64,000 nt of DNA from CAWHMS01 sp963830495 (GCA_963830495.1 CAWHMS010000004.1:213291-277290); one strand, 5' to 3'; counted from the first letter of the stretch, positions 44,123 to 55,789 are shown. Notes: generated by a model from the sequence alone, not told the origin. Program-made: numbers and translations.

Positions 44123-46489
44123 TCACGCCTCTCGCACCAGCAGGCTCACCGGCAGCCTGGCGAGCAGCTCGGCCGTCGACGGCGCGCCGCTGAGGCCGAG
44201 CCCGGACAGCTCGTCGCGCCAGACCCCGGCGGGCAGCGGGACCGTAGCGGTCGGGTCGAGTGGTGCGGCACCCTGCACGATGGTCAGGAGCCCCTCACCT
44301 CGAGCGAAGCCGATCATGCCGGTGGGCAGCGCGTCCAGGGGGGCGTAGCCTGCGGCCACCCCGAACAGATAGGGCCGCTCTCGCCGCAACCGCAGCGTGC
44401 GCGAGGTGACCAGCAGCTTCTCGTCGTCCAGGCCGCGGGTCGGTCCGACATCGTCGATGTCGATCGCCGCCAGCCGGTCGGCAAGCCCGGCGAAGTCGAC
44501 CGGTCGCCGGTTGTCCGGGTCGACCAGCGAGAGGTTGACGATCTCGCAGCCCTGATAGAGGTCGGGGACGCCGGGCAGCGTGAGCTGCAGCAGCTTGGCC
44601 GCCAGCGTGAGAGTGCGTACGGGCGCCGCAGCAGCCGCGAGCGCGGATTCGACGGCGGCCGTGACGGCCGGATTGGCGAGGCATCGCTGCGCCAGGTCGC
44701 GGATCCCAGCCTCGTAGTCGTCGTCCGGATCGTTCCAGCTGGTGTGCTGCTTGGCCTCGCGAACCGCCTTCTCGACGTACGCCGTCAACCGTCGAGGGCT
44801 GATCGGCCACGCGCCGAGCAGGGTCTGCATGACGAGGTATGCCGTCGGCCGGTCCACCTCGAGCTCATCGGCCAGTCGCGTGACGGGCGGCCAGCAGGCC
44901 GTCCACGTCTCGACGTCCGAGGCCACAGCGAGCAACCGTGAGCGGACGTCCTCGCTGCGCTTGGTGTCGTGGGTCGTGAGGGTCGTGAGGCCGAAGGGAT
45001 GATGCTGCTGCTGGTATGACGCCCACGCGTCCATCGGCCGGGTCGACGGCTCGGCCAGCGCTGCTGGGTCCCCACCCACCTCGTTGAGTGCCACCAGCCG
45101 GTGCCACCGATAGAACGTGGTGTCTTCGATGCCCTTGGCCATCACCGGTCCGCACACCTGCTGAAAGCGAACGATGAGCTCGCGACCGGCAACGCTCTCG
45201 GTCTCGACGTCGGTAAGCAGGTGGTAGAGCAGCTCGCATGTCTCGCGCAGCCCGGGGTGCAGCGTGATGGTGCGGTCGACCTGGTCGGCGAGGCGGACCA
45301 GCTCCGATCGCGCCGCCCCCACGCCGGGGCGAAGGTAGCTGCGGTAGACCTCGACCTGGACGAGGATCTCGGCGAGCGCGTCACGGATCCGGCTCGATCG
45401 AGCCGACGCTCCGACGTCGAGAGCGGCGCGCACGGCGAGGCGGGTGAGCCGACCCAGCTCTGCCTGAAAGAGCTGGTCGACCACCTGTCGCTTGGCAGCC
45501 AGCTCAACGGCGTGCAGCGAGGGGTCACCACCGGTGGCGGCCCAGATCTCATCCAGTGCCGTGACGGTCGGGGGAGCCAGGGCCTGCGAGACGACTCGTG
45601 CAGCGTCGTACCCCGTGGTGCCGGCGACCGGCCAGCTCTCGGGGAGCCGTTCGTCGCCCTCGAGGATCTTCTCCGCCACCACCCAGGCGCCGCTGGTCGC
45701 CTTGTGCAGCTGCTCGAAGTATCCCTGTGGGTCGGCCAGTCCGTCGGGATGATCGATCCGGAAGCCGTCGACCAGCCCCGCGCCGTGCAGATCGAGCAAC
45801 ACCCGGTGGGTCGCCTCGAAGACGTGCGGCAGCTCGACCCGGACGGCGATCAGGGTGTCGACGTCGAAGAAGCGCCGATACCCCAGGGTGCGGTCCTTGT
45901 CCCGCCAGTAGGACAAAACGTAGTTCTGCTTCGCCAGCACCTCGGCGATGTCTCCGTCACCGGTGCCGGGAGCGAGCGGGAAGACCTGCTCGTGGTAGGC
46001 GAGGACCTGTCGGCCGCCGGCGCCGGACACCCGCACCTCTCCATCCGCGAGTACGGCGTCGAGCGGCTTGCCCAGCACCGGCAGCCCGACCCGCCCGGAG
46101 TGCAGCTCCCAGTCGATGTCGAACCACTCCGCCGTAGGTGCACCCCGGCCGAGGCGCAGCGTCTCCCAGAGCGCGTGGTTCAGATGCAGCGGGGTCGGAA
46201 GGGCCATGTGGTTCGGCACCACGTCGACGACCAGTCCGAGTCCGTGCTCGTGGGCGGTGGCGGCCAGCCGCTCCAGTCCGGCTGCACCGCCGAGCTGGGT
46301 CGAGACCCTGCCGTGGTCGACGACGTCGTACCCGTGCATCGAGCCGGGTGCCGCCTGCAGGATCGGTGAGAGATACAGGTGCGAAACGCCGAGCCGGGCG
46401 AGATACGGAACGACCGTGCGCGCAGCATCGAAGTCGAAGCCCGCGTGCAGTTGCAGCCGGTAGGTCGACGTAGGTGCGCGATCAGACAT
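44123..46489 (-). CDS. treY: maltooligosyl trehalose synthase
   Basis: TreY (about 788 aa) converts the reducing end of maltodextrin to a trehalose linkage by intramolecular transglycosylation. It is a GH13 enzyme that starts with STYRLQLHAGFDFDAA. The catalytic parts are LVVDVVPNHMALP, GLVDGFRIDHPDGLADP with the nucleophile Asp, and VVAEKILEGDERLPESW with the acid Glu. LTTHDTKRSEDVRSRL follows. I chose the ATG at 46489, seven bases after the glgX stop; an in-frame GTG at 46504 would overlap glgX slightly. Confidence 0.95.
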   Translation of the reverse strand: MSDRAPTSTYRLQLHAGFDFDAARTVVPYLARLGVSHLYLSPILQAAPGSMHGYDVVDHGRVSTQLGGAAGLERLAATAHEHGLGLVVDVVPNHMALPTPLHLNHALWETLRLGRGAPTAEWFDIDWELHSGRVGLPVLGKPLDAVLADGEVRVSGAGGRQVLAYHEQVFPLAPGTGDGDIAEVLAKQNYVLSYWRDKDRTLGYRRFFDVDTLIAVRVELPHVFEATHRVLLDLHGAGLVDGFRIDHPDGLADPQGYFEQLHKATSGAWVVAEKILEGDERLPESWPVAGTTGYDAARVVSQALAPPTVTALDEIWAATGGDPSLHAVELAAKRQVVDQLFQAELGRLTRLAVRAALDVGASARSSRIRDALAEILVQVEVYRSYLRPGVGAARSELVRLADQVDRTITLHPGLRETCELLYHLLTDVETESVAGRELIVRFQQVCGPVMAKGIEDTTFYRWHRLVALNEVGGDPAALAEPSTRPMDAWASYQQQHHPFGLTTLTTHDTKRSEDVRSRLLAVASDVETWTACWPPVTRLADELEVDRPTAYLVMQTLLGAWPISPRRLTAYVEKAVREAKQHTSWNDPDDDYEAGIRDLAQRCLANPAVTAAVESALAAAAAPVRTLTLAAKLLQLTLPGVPDLYQGCEIVNLSLVDPDNRRPVDFAGLADRLAAIDIDDVGPTRGLDDEKLLVTSRTLRLRRERPYLFGVAAGYAPLDALPTGMIGFARGEGLLTIVQGAAPLDPTATVPLPAGVWRDELSGLGLSGAPSTAELLARLPVSLLVREA

Positions 46490-46496
46490 GACAGAG

Positions 46497-48602
46497 TCAG
46501 ACACGGCGGAGCACGGCGAGCGAGCGGGCGATCAGGGTGTGCTCGGTGTCAGCGGCGATGACAGGTGCCTGCTGCGGGTCGGTGAAGCCCGCCCCGGTGT
46601 GGAGCACCAGCTGCCACTGCTTGCCGAGCGGCCCGTCGGGCAGGGTGATCCGGGCGTCGTCATGGCCGGGGTTGAGCAGCAGCAGGAAGGTGTCGTCGAC
46701 GATCTCGTCACCACGCAGACCCGGCTCGGTGATGCCCTCGCCGTTGAGGAACACCGCGAGCGGGCGCATCGTGTCGTGGGTCCAGTCGTCCTCGTCCATC
46801 CGAGTCGAGTCCGCGCGCAGCCAGGCGATGTCGGGCAGCCCGTCGTCCTGCGTCTGGCCGGTGAAGAAGCGGCGCCGACGGAAGACGGGGTGCTTGGCCC
46901 TGAGCTCGAGCAGCCGGCGGGTGAAGTCGAGCAGGTCGTCGTCGGCCGCGGACCAGTCCACCCATGAGATGTCGTTGTCCTGGCAGTAGGCGTTGTTGTT
47001 CCCACCCTGGGTCCGCCCGATCTCGTCTCCGTGCAGCAGCATCGGGACGCCCTGACTGAGGATCATCGTGGCCAGGAAGTTGCGCTGCTGCCGGGCTCGC
47101 AGCGTGAGCACGGCCGCGTCGTCGGTCTCGCCCTCGACGCCGCAGTTCCACGAGCGGTTGTGGCCTTCGCCGTCGTTGTTGCCTTCGCCGTTGGCGTCGT
47201 TGTGCTTGTCGTTGTAGGAGACGAGGTCGCGCAGGGTGAAGCCGTCGTGGGCGGTGACGAAGTTGATCGAGGCGTACGGCGCCCGGCCGTCACTCTCGTA
47301 GAGGTCGCTCGATCCGGCCAGCCGGGCGGCGAACTCGCCAAGGGACTTCGGCTCGCCGCGCCAGTAGTCGCGCACCGTGTCGCGGTAGCGGCCATTCCAC
47401 TCGGTCCAGCGTGGCGGGAAGTTGCCCACCTGGTAGCCGCCCGGCCCGACGTCCCACGGCTCGGCGATGAGCTTCACCTGCGACACCACCGGGTCCTGCT
47501 GCACCAGGTCGAAGAAGGCACTCAGCCGGTCGACCTCGTGGAACTGGCGGGCCAGGCTGGCGGCGAGGTCGAAGCGGAACCCGTCGACGTGCATCTCGGT
47601 GACCCAGTAGCGCAGCGAGTCCATGATCAGCTGCAGCACGTGCGGGTTGCGCATCAGCAGGGTGTTGCCGGTGCCGGTGGTGTCGTAGTAGAAGGACGGG
47701 TCGTCGTCGGCCAGCCGGTAGTACGACGCGTTGTCGATGCCGCGGAAACCCAACGTCGGACCGAGATGGTTGCCCTCGGCCGTGTGGTTGTAGACGACGT
47801 CGAGGATGACCTCGATGCCCGCGCGGTGTAGGTCGCGCACCATGGCCTTGAACTCGAGCACCTGCTGGCCGCGCTGGCCCGAGGCGCTGTAGGTGTTCTG
47901 CGGTGCGAAGTAACCGATCGTGTTGTAGCCCCAGTAGTTCGACAACCCCTTGTCGACGAGCGTGGAGTCGTTGACGAACTGGTGCACCGGCATCAGTTCG
48001 ATCGCTGTGACGCCGAGGTCGGTGAGGTGGTCGACTATCGCGGGGTGCGCCAGGCCGGCGTACGTGCCACGGATCCGCTCGGGGATGTCCGGGTGGAGGT
48101 ACGTCATGCCCTTGACGTGTGCCTCGTAGATGACTGTCTCGTGATAGAGCCGGCGGGGGAGGCGGTCGTCCTGCCAGTCGAAGAATGGGTTGACGACGAC
48201 GGACTTCATCGTGTGGGCGGCGGAGTCCTCGGTGTTGCGCTTGCTCGGGTCGTCGAACCGGTAGGAGTAGCAGACCGGCGCCCAGTCGATCGCGCCGGCA
48301 AGCGCCTTGGCGTACGGGTCGATGAGCAGCTTCGACGGATCACAGCGGTGGCCGCGCTTGGGCTCGAACGGGCCGTGCACCCGATAGCCGTAGCTCTGGC
48401 CCGGGCTGACCTGCGGCAGGTACGCGTGCCAGACCAAGGCGTCCCGCTCGGTCATCGGGACCCGAGTCTCGACATCCTCGTCGTCGAAGAGACACAGCTC
48501 GACAGCCTCGGCAACCTCGGAGAACAAGGTGAAGTTGGTGCCGGCCCCGTCGTAGGTCGCCCCGAGCGGATACGGCCCGCCCGGCCAGACTTCGATTGCC
48601 AT
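46497..48602 (-). CDS. glgX: glycogen debranching enzyme (GlgX/TreX)
   Basis: This 701-aa GH13 isoamylase-type enzyme cleaves alpha-1,6 branches of glycogen, supplying linear maltodextrins to TreY. An N-terminal CBM48 domain (GTNFTLFSEVAEAVELCLFD) precedes the barrel. Catalytic stretches are EVILDVVYNHTAEGNHLGPT, VDGFRFDLAASLARQFHEVD (nucleophile Asp), KLIAEPWDVGPGGYQ (acid Glu) and FVTAHDGFTLRDLV. GAAGGAG precedes the ATG. Its upstream region contains one copy of a 17-bp motif shared with the next gene upstream (see 48724). Confidence 0.95.
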   Translation of the reverse strand: MAIEVWPGGPYPLGATYDGAGTNFTLFSEVAEAVELCLFDDEDVETRVPMTERDALVWHAYLPQVSPGQSYGYRVHGPFEPKRGHRCDPSKLLIDPYAKALAGAIDWAPVCYSYRFDDPSKRNTEDSAAHTMKSVVVNPFFDWQDDRLPRRLYHETVIYEAHVKGMTYLHPDIPERIRGTYAGLAHPAIVDHLTDLGVTAIELMPVHQFVNDSTLVDKGLSNYWGYNTIGYFAPQNTYSASGQRGQQVLEFKAMVRDLHRAGIEVILDVVYNHTAEGNHLGPTLGFRGIDNASYYRLADDDPSFYYDTTGTGNTLLMRNPHVLQLIMDSLRYWVTEMHVDGFRFDLAASLARQFHEVDRLSAFFDLVQQDPVVSQVKLIAEPWDVGPGGYQVGNFPPRWTEWNGRYRDTVRDYWRGEPKSLGEFAARLAGSSDLYESDGRAPYASINFVTAHDGFTLRDLVSYNDKHNDANGEGNNDGEGHNRSWNCGVEGETDDAAVLTLRARQQRNFLATMILSQGVPMLLHGDEIGRTQGGNNNAYCQDNDISWVDWSAADDDLLDFTRRLLELRAKHPVFRRRRFFTGQTQDDGLPDIAWLRADSTRMDEDDWTHDTMRPLAVFLNGEGITEPGLRGDEIVDDTFLLLLNPGHDDARITLPDGPLGKQWQLVLHTGAGFTDPQQAPVIAADTEHTLIARSLAVLRRV

Positions 48603-48723
48603 CGATCTCCTTCGGCTGGGAACCCGGCCACCCTACCGAGGGGGATGAGGCTGCCTGCACGTGCGCCATCGCGCGGCCGCGTACCGAGTCGCAGCAGCTT
48701 TGTGAGCGGGTACCGGCGGCCGA

Positions 48724-48740
48724 CCCATTCAGACCGTGAA
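48724..48740 (-). promoter_or_regulatory. 17-bp motif copy 1, upstream of glgX
   Basis: TTCACGGTCTGAATGGG on the minus strand, 122-138 bases before the glgX start. A near-identical copy lies at a similar distance before the LURP-one-like gene. Candidate promoter element or operator. Confidence 0.45.
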
Positions 48741-48752
48741 GGCGAGCCCGAC

Positions 48753-49307
48753 CTACCTCGCGGGGTGCGTCATGGTGTCCACGGCGACGGTGACGGCAAG
48801 GACGAGCGCGGTGTTCGTCTCTGGTGCGATTTCGACTCCGTAGGTGTCGCGGACCCGGAACCACTTCTTGGAGACCTCCGCGATCTTGCGCCCGTCGTCC
48901 TCGATCTCGTACTCGTGATCCACGACGTTTCCCTGCACCTTCCACTCCCGGTCGCCTGCAAGGTCCACCTTCCACCGCTCCCGCAGCGGCGAGATCAGCG
49001 CCTTGTGCACGAGCGCGAGGCGCTCGCCGTCGGGGTTCTCGATCGCCATGGAATCGCGGATGTGCATGACCCGGGTCTGGATCTGGCAGATCTTGGTGCC
49101 GTGGGGGTCCTCGAGGTCCAGGGTGTTCCGCAGCCTCATCGCTTTCCCGTTGACCCGGAAGACCCGATCCCCGGCGTCGTCCTCGATCCAGTAGTCGTCG
49201 CCGATCGAGACCATCTTCTGCCGCATCTGGTAGCGCCTGGCGTTGCCGCCGCGACCGAAGGTGTCGCGGTCGTCGCGGCGCTGCTCGCGTCTGCCTCGCA
49301 TGCCCAT
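48753..49307 (-). CDS. LURP-one-related (scramblase-like fold) protein
   Basis: The 184-aa product has a basic N-terminus and then the beta-rich LURP-one-related/Tubby-like pattern: YQMRQKMVSIGDDYWIEDDA, VFRVNGKAMRLRNTLDLED, ICQIQTRVMHIRDSMAIENP, EYEIEDDGRKIAEVSKKWF, and a C-terminal hydrophobic stretch (ALVLAVTVAVDTM). Bacterial members are of unknown function and may bind membrane lipids. It precedes glgX on the same strand by 150 bases. Confidence 0.82.
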   Translation of the reverse strand: MGMRGRREQRRDDRDTFGRGGNARRYQMRQKMVSIGDDYWIEDDAGDRVFRVNGKAMRLRNTLDLEDPHGTKICQIQTRVMHIRDSMAIENPDGERLALVHKALISPLRERWKVDLAGDREWKVQGNVVDHEYEIEDDGRKIAEVSKKWFRVRDTYGVEIAPETNTALVLAVTVAVDTMTHPAR

Positions 49308-49424
49308 TCCTGAGTCCTTCCCGGACCGACCAGAGACAGTAAACATTGCCCCAGACGCGTGCGCCACGCCTCCTCCGCTCCGGGTGAGTTCGGCCCGCCC
49401 ATGCGACATTTGCCGCGCTGGACG

Positions 49425-49441
49425 CCCACTCAGACCGTTAA
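49425..49441 (-). promoter_or_regulatory. 17-bp motif copy 2, upstream of the LURP-one-like gene
   Basis: TTAACGGTCTGAGTGGG on the minus strand, 118-134 bases before the start at 49307. It differs from copy 1 at two positions. Confidence 0.45.
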
Positions 49442-49536
49442 GGTGCCCATGACGACCGCGGGCGGCCACCACGGGAGGGAGGACGGCTGAGTGGTGTGGC
49501 GGTGCAGCGGAAGCCCAGACCACCTGCCGACTCTGG

Positions 49537-49932
49537 TCAGTGCCGTGCCTCGAGCCCGACGGCGTCGCGCAGCCGGTGCGCCGCTTCGCGCAGTTCAGGG
49601 TCGTCGTCGGCCCGCGAGTCCATCAGCGCGGCCAAGGCCTCGGCCAGCACGTTGAGCTTCTCTTGGGCGGCTTCCTCGGCGCGACGGCTGGCATTCTCGA
49701 GCAACACCAGCAGCAGCAGCGTCAGCACGCTGCTCACGGTGTGGATGGCCACCTGCCAGGCCTTGAGGTCCACCCAGAAGGGCAAACTCACGAACCACAC
49801 GATCACGATGCCGAGGCACACGAAGAAGAACGGCGCCCGGCTCACCCGTTGGTAGGTGGCCTCGACGAAGCGCTCGAACGGCGTACGGCCGTCGTCCTTC
49901 TCCCGGCTCTCGGCCGCCTCGCTACGGGTCAT
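49537..49932 (-). CDS. low-affinity iron permease family protein
   Basis: This 131-aa membrane protein begins with a hydrophilic stretch and then has two helices (APFFFVCLGIVIVWFVSLPF and WQVAIHTVSSVLTLLLLVLL). A soluble helical tail follows (ASRRAEEAAQEKLNVLAEAL). FERFVEATYQRVSRAPFF and the second helix match the low-affinity iron permease family named after fungal Fet4. Its real substrate in bacteria is not established. The ribosome-binding site is weak. Confidence 0.75.
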   Translation of the reverse strand: MTRSEAAESREKDDGRTPFERFVEATYQRVSRAPFFFVCLGIVIVWFVSLPFWVDLKAWQVAIHTVSSVLTLLLLVLLENASRRAEEAAQEKLNVLAEALAALMDSRADDDPELREAAHRLRDAVGLEARH

Positions 49933-50020
49933 TAGCGGACAGTAGCAATGTGCATCGAGGAGACGCGCATCTTGGCGAACCGCTTGTGCGGAGCGGTGCC
50001 ACGAAGGATCCTTGCGACGT

Positions 50021-51964
<1,944 letters not shown>

Positions 51965-51967
51965 GAG

Positions 51968-52216
51968 TCACATGGAGAAGGCCATGCTGCCTGTGGACGC
52001 ACGGAGCATGGTGTCACCCGCCTTGAACCTGAAGTCGCCCTCGACGACGTACCAGAGCTCGTCTTCACGGAGATGGGTGTGTAGTGCCGGACCGCTCTTC
52101 GCTCCGATCAGCAGCTCGAGCACCGAGAGCGAGCCGTGGGTCTGCTGGGTGTCGGCCTTGATGGTCACCGTATCGCCGGTCGGCGTCTCCAAGGCTTTGC
52201 CTTCGCCCGACTGCAC
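51968..52216 (-). pseudogene. cupin-domain protein, 3'-truncated
   Basis: The 82-residue frame contains cupin motif 1 (ALHTHLREDELWYVVEGDFR), which supplies metal-binding His and Glu. It stops shortly after TMLRASTGSMAF, before the second half of the barrel that a working cupin needs. The stop codon is only three bases from the stop of the convergent GH15 gene, so the 3' half has probably been deleted. The start is uncertain. Confidence 0.6.
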
Positions 52217-52362
52217 TGCGAACGGTGGGATAGCCGATGATTTCGTGCCTCCGTTCCGCCGTTGCCCTCACGTTAGGCCGAGGCGCCGTACTGCTGCAGG
52301 ATTCCGGGTCGGACGCGGGTCAGTCGGGGTGGGTCCGGCCGCGCGGGGTCACGGCGCGCGGG

Positions 52363-54213
52363 TCAGGCTCTGCGGTTTGCGGGGATGCCCGCCGGCGGTG
52401 CGGCACGGAGTAGCCACACCGGATTACCGACGCCGACGATGGTGCCCGCGGAGTTTCGGACCTGGACACGCACGAAGCAGGAGCTCCCCGTGTCGATCGA
52501 TCGACTCGCCCTCCCGTCGCTCCCGAAGGCGGATGGCGCGATGGTCTCGATGACTGCGGTGCCCGGGTCATTCCCGGTGTAGTCGACCGGCCCCCTCACC
52601 AGCTCGACCCGACCGCCGGACGGCAGGTTGGCCGCGAAGATGGCGAGGGTGCGAGTCGTACGGCTGCTCACCGACACCTTCCCCATGGCCACGGAGTCGT
52701 CCACGAGCATGTCGAGCTGTCCGCCGGCCCATTTGCCTACGTGCGCGGTGTAGGCACGGCCTGCTGCCAGTCCGGTCATGAGATCTCCATGAGCGACCGA
52801 ACTTGCCCAGATACCGGTCGCGAATCCGTTGCTCAGGGTCCGCCAGTCCTTGGCACTGTGGTCGTCGTTGACACCGTTGCCGGTGAGGAATCGGGCTCGA
52901 CGGGAGAACGTGTCCCACAGTGCCAGGTGGGTGCCGATGTCGACCTGTCCCCTGACGGGATACCCGACCTCCAGGATGTCCGAACCGTAGAGATCGTGGG
53001 ATTGCAGGTCGGCAAAGACCTGTCGTCTCTCGCTCGTCTGAGCCGATGCGCTGAGCAAGGGGCCAACATTCGCGCCGAAGGGGTGGTTCCATGACACCAG
53101 CCCGCCACGGTTGTGCGTGCCGTTCACGGCTTGCGTGTAGAAGGCGTCCAGCGTTGACGGATTGTTCAGGCTCTGGTCGGGGATGAATTGCGGAACTGCG
53201 TAAGCGTTCATGTGCCGCACACCACGGCCGATCTCGATGCCCGGGTGAAACTTCACGCCGTAGCGCGGTCCGTACGTATCGGCCAATAGTCGTTGGGTTG
53301 CCGCGATCGATCCCGCATCGTGCCTGGTGCGGACGAACGTCACGTCTGCGACCGCGACATCCGCGACCGCTCCGCTCGCCCGGCTGTTGACCACAAACGC
53401 GAGCTGGTAGAAGCCGTTGTCCGCGGCCATCATGTCGGGCCAGAGCTGCTGCACGTTCGACTGGAGATCCAGCGTCACCGTCGTCCCAGCAGCGGGCAGG
53501 CTTTGGGTGACCACCCCCACGAGTCCACCGGCCTCGAGGTGACGGCCTGCCGCGAGACCGGCACCGAAGCGGAACCACAGCTCGAACGTGCCGGCGGGAC
53601 GTGACCCTCTCGCCGGGTGCTTCGACAGCGTGATGCGCACTTCGTACGTGGCACCGTTGGTGAGCCGAGAGCTTCCGAACCTGTGGCGGAGGGACTGCCC
53701 TTCGATGGAGCTGCGGAGCTTGTCCCAGATGGCCTTCGAGGACACGTCGTCGACCGCCATCGTGACGCTGGCGCTCGAGGAGTTGGAGGTCTCCGCGAGG
53801 AGCCGAAGCGACCCGCCGCTCTTCGTGGCGGCCCGCTGCTTGAACGACCCGGTGAAGAAGCTCTTGAAGGGCACGCTCTCGAGCGAGGTCCAGTACCGGT
53901 CGGCGAGCGCGCGATAGTCGTGATCGGTCATGAAGATCACGTCCACCAGCCCCTGGCCGCGAGGCCCGTAGGACTCCCAGCTGGCGCCCTGCTCGCTCCA
54001 GCTGCCATGGACGTGCATGGCTGCCAACAGCGGACGGGTTCCCGTGAACGACGCCGCCGATGCGGCCACCTGGCTCCAGGGGGCGAGCCAAAGACCGCCC
54101 GCGAAGGCGCCCAGCCCACCGACAAAGCGACGCCGGGTCAGCTGGCGTTCACCTGGCGTATCAGGGACGTCCTGGGTGTCGGGCGTAAACGCCTCGTCTG
54201 AGTCTTCACACAT
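52363..54213 (-). CDS. Tat-exported PHP-domain-like phosphoesterase
   Basis: The protein (616 aa) begins with a twin-arginine signal (LTRRRFVGGLGAFAGGLWLA). The mature part opens with LLAAMHVHGSWSEQGASWES and continues with VDVIFMTDHDYRALADRYWT. These HxH and DHD stretches, with a later GGLVSWNHPFGANVG, match the metal-binding sites of PHP-family phosphoesterases. A beta-sandwich-like insert of about 150 residues sits between. FLTGNGVNDDHSAKDW is another conserved acidic/His site. Substrate is unknown. A GTG at 54234 is an alternative start; AAGGGGAA precedes the ATG at 54213. Confidence 0.75.
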   Translation of the reverse strand: MCEDSDEAFTPDTQDVPDTPGERQLTRRRFVGGLGAFAGGLWLAPWSQVAASAASFTGTRPLLAAMHVHGSWSEQGASWESYGPRGQGLVDVIFMTDHDYRALADRYWTSLESVPFKSFFTGSFKQRAATKSGGSLRLLAETSNSSSASVTMAVDDVSSKAIWDKLRSSIEGQSLRHRFGSSRLTNGATYEVRITLSKHPARGSRPAGTFELWFRFGAGLAAGRHLEAGGLVGVVTQSLPAAGTTVTLDLQSNVQQLWPDMMAADNGFYQLAFVVNSRASGAVADVAVADVTFVRTRHDAGSIAATQRLLADTYGPRYGVKFHPGIEIGRGVRHMNAYAVPQFIPDQSLNNPSTLDAFYTQAVNGTHNRGGLVSWNHPFGANVGPLLSASAQTSERRQVFADLQSHDLYGSDILEVGYPVRGQVDIGTHLALWDTFSRRARFLTGNGVNDDHSAKDWRTLSNGFATGIWASSVAHGDLMTGLAAGRAYTAHVGKWAGGQLDMLVDDSVAMGKVSVSSRTTRTLAIFAANLPSGGRVELVRGPVDYTGNDPGTAVIETIAPSAFGSDGRASRSIDTGSSCFVRVQVRNSAGTIVGVGNPVWLLRAAPPAGIPANRRA

Positions 54214-54463
54214 CGCCGCACTTCCCCTTCGCAACGTTCACCTCGGCCTGTGTGGGACTGGCCGCCTCGCCTACCGGGCGAGGTGGCTGCCCCTGATCCG
54301 GGTCCGCCGGCCGCTGTGCCTCAGGCCGACGCCATCGATGGCCTTCGTCATCAGGATTGACGCCGAGGGAGGCGTCGCCAATACGCAGAAATACGTATGC
54401 CGGCCAGTCGTCATACCAGAATCGGCGGCCACACGGATGACCACCAACGCAAGGAGCGGACCG

Positions 54464-54847
54464 ATGTCAGGGAACCCCAACATCCCCGAGGTGTTCGACG
54501 TCTACACGGTCGTGGTTCTGCGACGGCCGACCGATGCGCCGGATATGCCCGAGGAGGAGCTCGACGCGCTCCAGGCACGCCACCTCGCCTATCGCGCCGA
54601 GCTGTGGCGGCAGGGTTTGGTGGTCGTGAATGGGCCGTTTGACGATCAGAGCGACCCGTCGTATCGCGGGATGTCGATCTTCGCCTGCGATCCGGCGGAG
54701 GCCGCGCGGCTGTCGGACGCCGACCCATCGGTCCTGGCGGGGCGCCTCTGCTACGACGTGATGGAGTGGTGGGTCCGCGCCGGCTCGCTTGCCTTCCCGC
54801 TCACCGACGGACCTGTGGGCGAGCGTCGCCCGATGCCCGACGACTGA
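54464..54847 (+). CDS. YciI-like protein
   Basis: The product (127 aa) has the ferredoxin-like YciI fold: FDVYTVVVLRRPTDAPDMPE, LQARHLAYRAELWRQGLVVV with the conserved His, NGPFDDQSDPSYRGMSIFAC, and the ADPSVLAGRLCYDV region. Family members include dehydrochlorinase-type enzymes, but most are uncharacterised. AAGGAGCGGACCG precedes the ATG. It is convergent with the NYN gene. Confidence 0.8.
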   Translation: MSGNPNIPEVFDVYTVVVLRRPTDAPDMPEEELDALQARHLAYRAELWRQGLVVVNGPFDDQSDPSYRGMSIFACDPAEAARLSDADPSVLAGRLCYDVMEWWVRAGSLAFPLTDGPVGERRPMPDD

Positions 54848-54907
54848 CCACGGCCCCACGGGCTTCCCATCCCGGGGAGGTTGTGCGACCCACCAACGCC
54901 AAGACCT

Positions 54908-55279
54908 TCACAGCTGACCGAGCAGCCAGCCTGGGCCCTTCGCGATGGCGCCGGCCGACTCGACGCGCTCGCGCAGTCGTCGATCGGCGGTGACCACGGT
55001 GACTGTGCCCCCGACCGCGCCATCCTGCCCGTTCACCGCTTCGACGACCGCGTCGTCCCCTGATCCGGCTGCGTGGACGGTGCGCACGCGGCCTCTCTTG
55101 TCGGCCGGATTGCCCTGCTTCGCTGCCCCCTCGAGTACCAGGACAACCTCGTCGTAGGGAAGGTCGGCGGCCGACACCTGCTCCTGCAGCCGACGGGCCG
55201 CACCTGCTCGGTCGTGCCACCAGCGATCCGGACGGCTGCCGATGACGTTCGCGCCGTCAACCACCAGAAGATGCACCAT
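54908..55279 (-). CDS. NYN/PIN-like domain protein (YacP-type)
   Basis: This 123-aa protein looks like a NYN-domain nuclease. Acidic residues are in HLLVVDGANVIGSRPDRWW at the N-terminus, in SGDDAVVEAVNG in the middle, and in VTVVTADRRLRERVESAGA near the end. The family includes YacP RNases with a PIN fold, so cleavage of structured RNA is possible but not shown. The ATG at 55279 gives the usual start. Confidence 0.82.
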   Translation of the reverse strand: MVHLLVVDGANVIGSRPDRWWHDRAGAARRLQEQVSAADLPYDEVVLVLEGAAKQGNPADKRGRVRTVHAAGSGDDAVVEAVNGQDGAVGGTVTVVTADRRLRERVESAGAIAKGPGWLLGQL

Positions 55280-55450
55280 GCAAGAGTACGAATCGCCCGC
55301 CCGCGGGGCGCGGGAGACGAGCCGATGGCCGCATGGCCCACGCCCCGTGGCAGAGAAAGGTTGTCGGGTCACGCTGTTCTGCGGGACTCTGGCCGGAGAG
55401 CGTCCAGAACGATGGGCGCCACAAAGAGACGCCCCGGGAGAGGAGTTGAC

Positions 55451-55789
55451 ATGAAGATCAACGAGCTCGTGAGCGAAGCCCAGGACGCGATCACGGTCAA
55501 GCGCGTCTTCGCTGAGCCATACGAGAAGGACGGCCTGACCGTCATTCCTGCCGCGATGGTTGGTGGTGGAGGCGGCGGTGGTGGCGGCCACGACGGCGAG
55601 GGGCAAGAAGGCGAGGGTGGCGGCTTCGGCGTGGCCGCCCGTCCAGCCGGCGCCTACGTCATCAAGGACGGCGAGGTCAGCTGGCGCCCAGCGGTCGATC
55701 CCAACAGGCTCGCGGTCGTGTTGGGTCTCGTGGTCGTCGTATACCTGCTGACCCGCCCTCGGATGGCCCGGGCGGTCGACCGCCGTTGA
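55451..55789 (+). CDS. GerW/YtfJ-family protein
   Basis: The 112-aa protein starts MKINELVSEAQDAITVKRVF and continues YEKDGLTVIPAAMVGGGGGG, a glycine-rich loop, then GFGVAARPAGAYVIKDGEVS and a C-terminal helix (LAVVLGLVVVVYLL). This is the GerW (YtfJ) family, named for Bacillus spore germination but widespread in actinomycetes that do not make endospores. Its function there is unknown. The ribosome-binding site is GAGAGGAG. Confidence 0.85.
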   Translation: MKINELVSEAQDAITVKRVFAEPYEKDGLTVIPAAMVGGGGGGGGGHDGEGQEGEGGGFGVAARPAGAYVIKDGEVSWRPAVDPNRLAVVLGLVVVVYLLTRPRMARAVDRR

